Shown in pieces: positions 23,185 through 33,319 of a stretch of DNA of 64,000 nucleotides; the first letter of the stretch is position 1, and each line of letters opens with the position of its first letter. This DNA is from Sipunculus nudus (taxonomy: Eukaryota > Annelida > Sipuncula > Golfingiida > Sipunculidae), in NCBI GenBank assembly GCA_026874595.1, contig CM049310.1, positions 49,505,558 through 49,569,557 on the forward strand, in the 5' to 3' direction. The notes beneath the pieces were generated by a model that saw nothing but the letters and a program-made list of their open reading frames with translations, had not been told where the DNA came from and did not search any database. The position numbers were made by a program, and so were the translations under genes.

Positions 23185-23363
23185 CAGAGGCGGATCCAGG
23201 ATTTTTTAAGGGGAGGGTCACGCCCAGGAAGACTGAAAAAAACTTCTAAAATGACCTCTGGTCCTGGAAGGAGGGGGTCAGGATCGCAAAATTTGGTTTA
23301 AAACCCTTAAAATAAGGTTGTTTCGGCTTCAACCCCCCCCCCCCCCCCCGGGATCCTCCACTG
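23185..23363 (-). mobile_element. GGATCCGCCCC-ended short element, copy 3, inverted
   Basis: Starts CAGAGGCGGATCCAGG (the inverted end) and ends in a 17-base C run followed by GGGATCCTCCACTGG. The internal blocks are the complement of those in copies 1 and 2. Confidence 0.7.
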
Positions 23364-25008
23364 GTTTGTACTGTATACTGTGAAGTGCCAACGATGACTG
23401 CACCAAGAGTGAAGGCTCATCCAACCCTGAGACCAGGAATATTTTGACACAGTATTCCTCCCGTGGTACTACAGGTTAATTGGCAACCAGTTGGTGGTAT
23501 TGTTTATCCGCTAACTGGAGGTTATGGATAGTGTACGGCTCCCGGGGCGCGTGGTATCAGGATATGTGACCACAGGGAAAAGCGAGAGAACTGGGATACT
23601 CTATATATGAGGAGTGTAAGCATGTTGCATGCTTAGCTAATCCGTCCATGCATGTATGTCCTAGTCCATGTACTGCAGGCTCTTGAATCGCTATTTTTGC
23701 AAATGTTGGCTTATAAATTTTCCAGTCAACTTTATCAACATTCCCCTACCCTGCATGTGCTGAATGCTGAACCAGTAAACAATGTTTGTCAGTAGCTTGT
23801 TTATATAAAAACAGAAGGCTGGAATCTTCTTTTGAAGGTGCATTGCAATCATTAAAACTTAACCCAAACAGAATTATATGCGACCTTATAATTTAAGCTG
23901 TCTTAATTGTATTGGTTACCAGTTTGTATATTGGTTGTTAAAGATAATCACATGTTGACAAAATTCAGTGGGGGGCTACTGCTTAATGGATTAAAAACGG
24001 AGATTCGGGCCTTGTTCTGCTCTTTTTAGATAAATTACCGATAACATTATCCAGCATTTCTCGCTCAGTAAATGAGAGAGAATTGTTTATGGTGTAGATA
24101 AAAACCGTGTAAGACAATTTTCAACCCATAGGGATTCAAGCGCCTGTGTGTAATATATCCACTTAACGTTTCCAATAATGCACGCAGTCAAGTATATTTG
24201 CTGGTGAAAGGTCCTTACTTTAAGAAAACTAACGATTTCTCCCGCTGTCAAACTAACAATCCATATACCTCCTGGGGATACTGATAGAGAAAAACATATT
24301 CCCCCCCCCCGAGTGTCATGTAAAAGATTTTAAATTGAAAAGGGGAAAAGAATGAATGTTGAAGTCACTTTAATCATTCAGAGAGGTAGGTGCCATAAAA
24401 CATCATCGTAAGTTTTTTTAAAGAAAAGATCGCGGGAGACAGAGGCTGTTTTATACTATTTAAAACATGCCTTGGCAACAAACTACCCAGTATCGTAAGA
24501 TAATTTCTAATTCACTCGTCTCCCATGTAATAATGGACAAATAAAAAGAAGGCCGAGATAGTCATTTGGCCTGCTTCTTCGATAAATATAGTGACATAAC
24601 TTGTGGATTTATTGAGAAAATAATGTCCAAAAGACGATATTAACAGGGATTTAAGGCACACAATAAAACAAGCTGATGGAAGCGAAATCGGTGTGCTCTC
24701 GCTCAGATCTACGGTTTAAGAAACACAGAGGTCATTAATGGAAAAATGTAAGCATCGTGTCTCTCATAGACTTTCCATGACTGCCACCATACAGGACACT
24801 AGTACGAGGGTACTCCACAAGTGAATAGATGTAAAAGTGCTCTCGTAAACGGGGTGGTTGTTCTGTTATTTAGATGCTTCTCGCAGATAGCACTTTGACC
24901 AATGGAGCTGCCAAAACCGAAACCTGACATTGGCTCCGGCGCGGCCCTTTAAGATAATGCTAAAGCAATAACAAGGGGACTAGCATCATAATAGCTCTCA
25001 CATGTAAG
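23364..25008. other. No gene seen; mostly unique sequence
   Basis: 1.6 kb without recognisable repeats. The part 24400-25000 contains words such as GGCTCCGGCGCGGCCC and TTTAAGATAATGC that stand out from the AT-rich background. It could hold regulatory DNA. Confidence 0.45.
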
Positions 25009-26292
25009 TCTGTTCACCTCTCTAATAGTGTCATTACAAGTAATATTCACAATCCATCAATCTTTTTTTTTTATATTGTATTTTTTTCTGTACAAATATT
25101 GAGTTTGACATTTAGTAACTTTCCCATTACTATTTTTCCCACGAGAGTATGTATTTGAGTTATCACTCGTCCACTTCAGTATGGGGACCTCTTTATGCCC
25201 TTGAAGCAGGGAACCTTAATCTCCATTCCAGAAATGCGTTTGGGTTCAGAGATCTCTAAAACCTTGACAACTGTAAAGTTAAGAACCAAAACCCTCGCTC
25301 CATTTAGTTTATAACCTGTTATAGTGTAGCACTGCCATCATCATTTTAGTATATATTTCACCACGCCAAAAAGAGTTCACTGACATCACTTAAGCACCAG
25401 CAAATTCACATATAAAGTACACCTATATTACTTTTTATTAAGATTAATAATTCTTCTTGAACTTAGATTCTAAATATTTACAGTGAAATGCGGTAGATCT
25501 GACGTTGATTAAATCGAATTGATATATAAAAATAGTATATGATGATAGCACTGCCATCATCATTTTAGTATATATTTTACCACGCCAAAAAGAGTTCACT
25601 GACATCACTTCAGCACCAGCAAATTCACATATAAAGTACAGCTATTACTTTTTATTAAGATTAATAATGCTTCTTGAACTTAGATTCTAAATATTTACCG
25701 TGAAATGCGGTAGATCTGACGTTGATTAAATCGAATTGATATATAAAAATAGTATATTTAAAGCTTATTTGAAACTACACACTTAAATATATAGTTTTCA
25801 AAAGAAAGTTATATCCAGCTGTATACGCTTGCGCCCTCAAACCACATCACTGCAAAATGGCTCAATATAGGTTTGTTTATACAGTCGTTCTTGTAAAAAA
25901 ACTTATAAAACAAGAAATACTTTAGGTTTAAACCCCAAAGTTAAATTGCATGACTTAAATTGTAAAGATTAAAGAAGGAAACAAAAATACAATTGGAAAT
26001 ATTTTAGAAAAAGCAATGTCAATCTGAACCACAGCTAGTATATTAATCTTACTGAAGTATATAGGGGTCAAAGCCTTTAATTACCCGTATAAAGAGTCAG
26101 GCGCGTCAATTTCCCAGGTCTCTTCTCCATGAAATCTCCGTCGTTTTCTGTACTGGCAAGTAGAGTAGAATACAGGAAAGGCTGCCTCTTGAAGATGCTA
26201 TCTTTCTAACCTCAGAGTCTATATAAAGGCATGATTTATCATCAAAACAGTACATCGCCATGTATATATTTACTGGATATATCAGATAGGAA
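25009..26292. repeat. Segmental duplication, source copy (1284 bp)
   Basis: Aligned base for base with 27811-29094: same length, and I noted only about three substitutions (in the TTTAGTTT/TTCAGTTT region and at GTAGATCT/GTAGATTT). It holds an internal tandem duplication with period 219 bp (25328-25546 and 25547-25757). No reading frame or terminal repeats characteristic of a transposon were found. This copy is not flanked by the 37-bp repeat, so it is probably the donor. Confidence 0.9.
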
Positions 26293-26670
26293 GGTTAGCT
26301 TGGCATTTGATTATAGCCTGGCACACATGGCACACCCGATAAGAAGACATGTTTCCAAGGCGAATTTAGGAAGGGCGCAGGGGAGAGCACCTCTTTTTCG
26401 ACCGAATACCATTTTGAAAAATGGAATAATGAGTGCTTTATACTTAAAATCATAGCCGGATTTCGAATCAAGATTTATCCTAAACTGTCCCGGATTTTAC
26501 CATTGCCGCCTGAACCTTCAAAATGTTATACACTGTGTGTCTACACTACCCTCATCTAAACATTCATCCCTAAACCCCTTATATATAAATATATAAAACA
26601 CTGAGATAAATCTTGTAAACAATGTATTGTAAACATTGTGTCTAGATCAAGGTCTTAAAAAAGTTTAAGC

Positions 26671-26688
26671 ATCCCGGACGAGCCCCAA
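26671..26688 (-). other. tRNA-Pro-like primer-binding site of the LTR retrotransposon
   Basis: Read on the minus strand, TTGGGGCTCGTCCGGGAT starts a few bases inside the LTR end. It matches 17 of 18 bases of the proline-tRNA primer-binding site known from gammaretroviruses and some metazoan Ty3-type elements. This fixes the orientation and the LTR boundary. Confidence 0.7.
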
Positions 26689-26694
26689 ATTTTA

Positions 26695-27500
26695 TGTTAC
26701 GGAACCTAATAACAACAAACCACGTAATCGTGATGAGCACAAATTTTGTTACGGAGATAAAAAAAAAATCAGATTCCGCAACACTAGGCAGCGTGAAATG
26801 TCTAGGGAAAGGATTAAAAAAGTCTATTTTTTTGTTAACAAATAACTGTAATTTATTCTTAGAACAATCCTAACATTACAATACACTAAATCAATAAAAT
26901 TACACAATATAACAACAATAATGTATATCACCAGAGTGTCCGGATCCTAGGCTTTGACTTCTGGATACCACCACTGTCACAGCTCAACAAGAGTCTTTTA
27001 ACACAAATAATCCAGCTTAACAGTTCATGTAAATCTTCTCAGAGAATAGTCTGATTTAATTTCTAAAACAATCTGTTGTAATCCCAAAGTGAAGTTCCGG
27101 TAATAATTTCAAAAGCGAACTGAAGACAATCCGTAAAGTCTGTAGAAGATCTGTAAGTTCTGCAATTATCGGAAAGGTCCCAAAAATTCACTGACGAGAG
27201 AGTCACACTCTTCCTTGTCCGCTGGTATTTTTCCCTCTGCCGGCTCAAAACACAGCCTCTATTTATAACTTTTTTCACCCAAAGCCCAGAAACTTCCATA
27301 TTCACGAACATTCCAAAGAACACAACAATAAACACGCGTCCACAGCGCACGAACAGGCCCGATAATTCTAGACTACAATGAGCGCTGTGTCTCTACACGC
27401 AAGGGTTCAACCAGTATGGTTCCCATAGCAACGCCCAGGGCCTAAGCCTCATACGAATAAGAACGCCAGGCGCATAATTAACAGATACATGTAACTAACA
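26695..27500 (-). mobile_element. 5' LTR of the same retrotransposon family, minus strand
   Basis: Begins TGTTACGGAACC on the + strand (LTR 3' end on the minus strand). It is similar throughout to the solo LTR at 10862-11669. A TATAAATAG box on the minus strand near 27265 sits where the solo LTR has its TATA box. The upstream end is less certain; AACTAACA at 27500 fits best in length (806 bp). A primer-binding site follows directly on the minus strand. Only about 400 bp of possible leader remains beyond it and no gag or pol frame is seen, so the element is a fragment. Confidence 0.65.
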
Positions 27501-27767
27501 CGCATGTGCACCAGTAGGTAAGCCAAACAATTCGTCACCCAACCGTCTCTAAATCCTGGCTACGCCCCAGTCATGGGCCATGGATCATATGCAGCCAACC
27601 AGATGCCAATAAACAAACACTCGACAGGCATCCTGGCTCCGCCCATAGCTGCGCTTCAAGCGCCGCTTTATGACAGTTTACGGTCGAATTTTAATTGCTC
27701 CCTCTACATTTTCGCATCATCGACCGATTCGATTATGACATTATGACTATGTAAGGGTAGCCATGTA

Positions 27768-27804
27768 TCTGTTGTCTGCAGATCTAAAACCAGCCTGCTG
27801 GGTG
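27768..27804. repeat. 37-bp direct repeat, left copy
   Basis: Identical to 29095-29131 and flanks the inserted 1284-bp segment. Too long for the usual cut-and-paste transposon duplication (2-11 bp). Confidence 0.9.
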
Positions 27805-27810
27805 TTCACC

Positions 27811-29094
27811 TCTGTTCACCTCTCTAATAGTGTCATTACAAGTAATATTCACAATCCATCAATCTTTTTTTTTTATATTGTATTTTTTTCTGTACAAATA
27901 TTGAGTTTGACATTTAGTAACTTTCCCATTACTATTTTTCCCACGAGAGTATGTATTTGAGTTATCACTCGTCCACTTCAGTATGGGGACCTCTTTATGC
28001 CCTTGAAGCAGGGAACCTTAATCTCCATTCCAGAAATGCGTTTGGGTTCAGAGATCTCTAAAACCTTGACAACTGTAAAGTTAAGAACCAAAACCCTCGC
28101 TCAATTCAGTTTATAACCTGTTATAGTGTAGCACTGCCATCATCATTTTAGTATATATTTCACCACGCCAAAAAGAGTTCACTGACATCACTTAAGCACC
28201 AGCAAATTCACATATAAAGTACACCTATATTACTTTTTATTAAGATTAATAATTCTTCTTGAACTTAGATTCTAAATATTTACAGTGAAATGCGGTAGAT
28301 TTGACGTTGATTAAATCGAATTGATATATAAAAATAGTATATGATGATAGCACTGCCATCATCATTTTAGTATATATTTTACCACGCCAAAAAGAGTTCA
28401 CTGACATCACTTCAGCACCAGCAAATTCACATATAAAGTACAGCTATTACTTTTTATTAAGATTAATAATGCTTCTTGAACTTAGATTCTAAATATTTAC
28501 CGTGAAATGCGGTAGATCTGACGTTGATTAAATCGAATTGATATATAAAAATAGTATATTTAAAGCTTATTTGAAACTACACACTTAAATATATAGTTTT
28601 CAAAAGAAAGTTATATCCAGCTGTATACGCTTGCGCCCTCAAACCACATCACTGCAAAATGGCTCAATATAGGTTTGTTTATACAGTCGTTCTTGTAAAA
28701 AAACTTATAAAACAAGAAATACTTTAGGTTTAAACCCCAAAGTTAAATTGCATGACTTAAATTGTAAAGATTAAAGAAGGAAACAAAAATACAATTGGAA
28801 ATATTTTAGAAAAAGCAATGTCAATCTGAACCACAGCTAGTATATTAATCTTACTGAAGTATATAGGGGTCAAAGCCTTTAATTACCCGTATAAAGAGTC
28901 AGGCGCGTCAATTTCCCAGGTCTCTTCTCCATGAAATCTCCGTCGTTTTCTGTACTGGCAAGTAGAGTAGAATACAGGAAAGGCTGCCTCTTGAAGATGC
29001 TATCTTTCTAACCTCAGAGTCTATATAAAGGCATGATTTATCATCAAAACAGTACATCGCCATGTATATATTTACTGGATATATCAGATAGGAA
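27811..29094. repeat. Segmental duplication, inserted copy (1284 bp)
   Basis: Same orientation as the copy at 25009-26292, 2802 bp downstream. A 37-bp sequence starting TCTGTTGTCTGCAGATC stands immediately before (27768-27804, then six extra bases TTCACC) and immediately after it (29095-29131). This looks like a staggered-break insertion with a long target duplication. The near identity implies a recent event, or else a collapse/duplication artefact of assembly. Confidence 0.9.
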
Positions 29095-29131
29095 TCTGTT
29101 GTCTGCAGATCTAAAACCAGCCTGCTGGGTG
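29095..29131. repeat. 37-bp direct repeat, right copy
   Basis: Second copy of the 27768-27804 sequence. It runs straight into the GC-richer patch at 29132-29290, which is probably the ancestral continuation of the left flank. Confidence 0.9.
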
Positions 29132-29300
29132 AGCACGCAGCCTTTGTTGTTACATTTCGTTTGAATTACAGCCCAAGGCCCTAAGCAAACCACGTCTGGG
29201 GCCATTCTCTCTGAGCCTGTGGCCTGTTCAGACGGTTACCGGGGCCATGAGCTGTCACTAAAACGAAATGAACAACATTGGCTCCGTGTATTCCTCGCTT
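29132..29300. promoter_or_regulatory. Palindromic, GC-rich island next to the duplicated block
   Basis: TGTTGTTACATTTCGTTT (29144-29161) and its near complement AAACGAAATGAACAACA (29261-29277) face each other across a GC-rich 100 bp. CCTTTGTTGTT and AACAACATTGG resemble paired SOX sites. This could be an enhancer or an old foldback element. Confidence 0.3.
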
Positions 29301-29503
29301 GGCTGTATCTTCCAGCACAAGGTCTCATCTGATTGGACCAAAATACAGTGCTCCCCTCTGGTGTAGCAATTCAGGATACGAGGTCATAACAAACAGCGCT
29401 TACGATATAGGTAGTAGGCCTATAGGTAAAGCGCTGTGTAAAGAGCGTATAATTCGCAGGGCCTAATAATACTGGAACTGGTAAAATCTGGCAAATAATT
29501 CAC

Positions 29504-29506
<3 letters not shown>

Positions 29507-29551
<45 letters not shown>
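29507..29551. repeat. (TA)n microsatellite
   Basis: About 22 TA units in otherwise unremarkable intergenic DNA. Confidence 0.95.
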
Positions 29552-29553
<2 letters not shown>

Positions 29554-31129
29554 CATCGTTTATAACAGATCTTCCTTTTCTGCCGCTGTCATACCTGGCA
29601 ATACAAGCGCATTTAGCATTAAAGAGGCATTGCACTCGCGATACGAATATCACCTAGTGTTCTGCACTCACGACTTATGAAAGGTCCATGGGGATATCAT
29701 ATCTGCCTGTCCTAATGGTATAAAAGTTGTAAACCAGCCGAATAATGCGTGGTCTAAAATGCCTGTTTTGTCCTACACGGCATATTGTTGTTTTCCCAAT
29801 CACATACAAACCCGGTTTGAAAATGACGAAATTACCTTCTCAAAGCTGATAATCCTATCGTACACCCGGTTCTGTTTTTAGCATGCAAGTTGCAAAGACA
29901 TGACAAACATGTCAGATACATGATTTTCTAGCGGAGTTAAATGAAATAAGACACCTTTGATAGGTATGTTGAATTCTCACTATAAGTCGAGAATAATCTT
30001 TTAAAGTCAAGCGAATACATTCTGAGATTCATTATATTATCATACGATGAATATACTCTTAATGGTTTGTACGCCAATATATTTCTATACTTGATTGGCA
30101 TCAAATGTATGGATAGAGGACGACCTTTTATGTCCAGTCTCCAAACAGCAAGGGGACCAATTACTATAACGTATTGTGTGAAGAATTCTAAATCTCTTGT
30201 GTGGAGCATATTCCTCAGCTAATGCATAATAGGGACCTACATGTACGGTCGGTCGGTTAATGTACAAAAAAAATAGATTTCAAACGATTTTTTTATTACA
30301 TTATTACAAAGAACACATATACATACATATTTACACAATAACATACAAAAAAATAAACAATATATAACAAGGTGACATGAACAATAACAAACATGAAGAA
30401 AATCTTTCAACACCATGCAACTGATTTTTATTATTTTATTTTATTTTATTTTTATATTTTTAAATCAATTTTTTCTCGATTTCTCCACCACTTGTTTAAT
30501 CCAGGGAAGAAAAGTTACTTTTCAAATACTGCTCGAGATAGCCTATGTTCGGTTGTTACCGTTCACTTTTAGGATTTATCATGTGGTCTTGTATATCACT
30601 CGTCCGGAGGGATTGAGATAAAAAACAAGTGCAAGTCTAGGGCGAGTATTGCTGCCGGACCCTAACGGAACTCGACTAAGTACCTGGACATTCTTTTTGC
30701 TGAAGCATGTACTACAGCATGAGCCATATGCTAGAACACGGTCAAACATTTACATGAGTATTACTGAATTAATGAATATTTTATATCAGCGTGATAGGGC
30801 CTATACGGTAAAACATTATTTTAATTTGAATCACATATTTGATATTATCATAAACGTCTGGAAAAGATATATTATCTTAAAGACAGAGCTTTTGTAGAGA
30901 AAAAAGGAAATATACTTTTACGGTGTAGATTAATCAAAATAATGTTCCGTATGTCATCTCTTGGTTTATCACGGTTCAGGGATTTTTTTTTTTTTGGTCT
31001 TCCTTTTTCAATGACAAGAATAGTGAGCTACGAGAGCAAGATGGAATAAACAACTTCATCTCAGTTCAAATAAATACACTATTAACCGCCTTTTGATTGT
31101 TACACGAGTTCTGCCAACCCTATCGCCTT
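29552..31129. other. No gene seen upstream of the promoter
   Basis: AT-rich, with T-runs at 30420-30470 and 30980-30995. Frames of 60-90 codons lack any domain. Confidence 0.5.
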
Positions 31130-31342
31130 GTAACATATTGATCAGCCCGCTCTAATCATAACGTTCGGCGCTTTGTATGTATTGTCATTGCGAGCTGCGA
31201 TAAATGACCTGAGTTGCGTGAATATTGTTTATAGAGTTGCGGGAGGCTGAGAGCATCTAGTGAGTTCAGTGTCCCGTTGCTCGCTGCAGATCGTGTCGTG
31301 GTAATCCGCCAGCATCACACACAGCTGAGCCCGTCGTCAGAG
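31130..31342 (+). promoter_or_regulatory. Probable promoter and 5' UTR of the patatin-like gene
   Basis: This stretch is more GC- and CpG-rich than its surroundings and has none of the simple repeats that crowd both sides. A TATA-like TTTATAGA starts at 31228, and an initiator-like TTCAGTGT starts at 31265. Spacing of about 38 bp is slightly long for a TATA/Inr pair. The start site is therefore only a guess; transcript 5' ends would settle it. Confidence 0.45.
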
Positions 31343-31528
31343 ATGGGGTGCGGTGTGAGCGCGGAGATACGGAAGGAAGACGGGGAGGTGGCACCCCTGA
31401 CGGCAGATGGAAGCGAGGCTGATAGAGAAGCCCTGATGGAACAGCTCCGAGAAATTCCCATGAACTATGAGAATTTAGTATTGGAAGGCGGAGGCACCAA
31501 AACCTACGCTTACCTTGGCGCCCTTAAG
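31343..31528 (+). CDS. Patatin-like gene, exon 1 (residues 1-62)
   Basis: The ATG at 31343 is the first in-frame ATG; the open frame upstream begins only at a TTG. It has purine at -3 and G at +4, a good animal start context. The exon encodes an acidic, probably flexible N-terminus after MGCGVS (residues 1-6), then a short helix-like stretch (residues 28-38) and the first patatin strand NLVLEGGG (44-51) followed by the loop T52-K53-T54 and YAYLGALK. It ends in codon phase 0 at AAG|GTAGGT. The Gly2/Cys3/Ser6 pattern fits an N-myristoyltransferase substrate with adjacent palmitoylation, so the enzyme is probably membrane-tethered (inference). Confidence 0.92.
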
Positions 31529-33258
31529 GTAGGTTTGTCTTATAAATAGAAGATGTTGTATTTACTATGTACACTATTCATTGAATCTAACACCGTACCA
31601 TAATATTTACAGGAATTAATAAATGTAATAATAATATAATTATAGGAAAGGGGTTGGTTGGCTGAGGTAGAGTCAGTAAATATTTGAATTTTTATGAGTA
31701 TGTAAATAATGGAATCCTGGAAAATTATCATTAAAATCTGAATTTCTTCTGTGTTTGAGAAATAAAATCTTACCGTACAGGTGTTTTTTCAGTAACCAAT
31801 TAATCAGGAAAAGTAGTGAAGCTACTTATCCTTATGAATATGAAGCAATTCAACCAAATCAGAATGACAAATACAAGTACCTTATTCCTTTGAAAATAAC
31901 GGCCACATATATCATTTTAAGTGTGTCAGATAAAGAACGTCACTTTAAATTTGTCATAATCATACTGGTTTATCAGTTAATTGTTAATATAGCGCACGAA
32001 GCACATATATATGGATTTACTGAGGAGCATAAAGATTGAGGACAACATACTTTCAATAATTATCGGAGTTGCAGGAACATCAGAAAAGCAGCGGTGAAGC
32101 GAACATTGACACACGGTCTTTTGGACAAATGGTGGACTGCTAATGCGTAACATCTGAACGTTTTGGGTCGTATGCGCAAAGGCCGACTAATGGTTAGTCT
32201 CACTTTAAACTGCAGACCAACTTTAGACCGTATGCTCAAAAACGGACTAGAGATAAAATGAGTTTATCACTGCATTTTAGTCCGAGATTTAAGCAAAAAG
32301 TTAGACCAGGTAGGGGGGTAGTTTAAGGTCGGACTAAGTGCTAAAATTCATTGGAACCAATTACATTTGAACCTTTTTATGGGCTGTTAAAAGTATTATG
32401 TATAAAAATGTTTTCACGCCAATAATTTATTAACCCCAAATACATATGATATGCTGACATTGGCCTAACAGCAATCTTTGTTGAAGACCCGTCTGATAAA
32501 ATTAAGAAAAACAGTGTCACATGTAATATGTTTGATTTTTAGCAAAAAAAGCAGGAATTTAACAATAAAGTTTCCCTTGCGCATTGTGTTTAAATGTTCG
32601 TTATAGCATGTATATTTATAGCACTAAACCGTATAATACTAATATTATTTTTTTACTTTTTGAGTCCATGACCTTTGACACAGAATGCAACTAAATAAGG
32701 TGCTGAAATCTGGAATTGTAAATATATCATTTCAAAACCATGGACCTTATGGTGGGTCCACTAGTAACTGAATAAATATATTGCCATTAATCTTTGACCT
32801 TTTAACTCATAAAATTAATATAACAAATCTCAAAACATTTTTCTTACAGTTTATGAAAATATTTCCTTATACCGAAAGCATCTGACAAGCAAGGCCAAGG
32901 TCATTTACATGTGCAATATAAAAGTCATTTCGACGTGCATTTATACTCTATATACTAGACACAGTGTCATAAAACAAAACACAAATATATGCAAATACTT
33001 TGCTCAGTAAAAAAAAAAATAAAATATGACATGAAAGTAATTTCTATGATGTTGCCAGATTTAATGTAAATATTATATATCGAGCTCAGTTTCAGCAAGA
33101 ACAAATTTTTGTTTGTCTTGCTTATAATAATTTTTACGCTTATGTTAAAACTTTTAACAGCTTGCACCCTCTTACAGAATAAATATTCACGGTTATATGG
33201 TTCTAGAATTTGGTATGAACAAGATTATCTAAAATACTAGACCCATGGTTATTGCTCA

Positions 33259-33319
<61 letters not shown>

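Noticed and set aside
25009-26292. Second patatin exon set or a gene in the duplicated block
   Set aside because: All frames are closed by frequent stops and no splice-bounded coding segment is seen.
31277-31342. Longer N-terminus of the patatin starting upstream of 31343
   Set aside because: The open frame has no ATG before 31343, only a TTG; the ATG at 31343 has good context and gives a lipidation motif.
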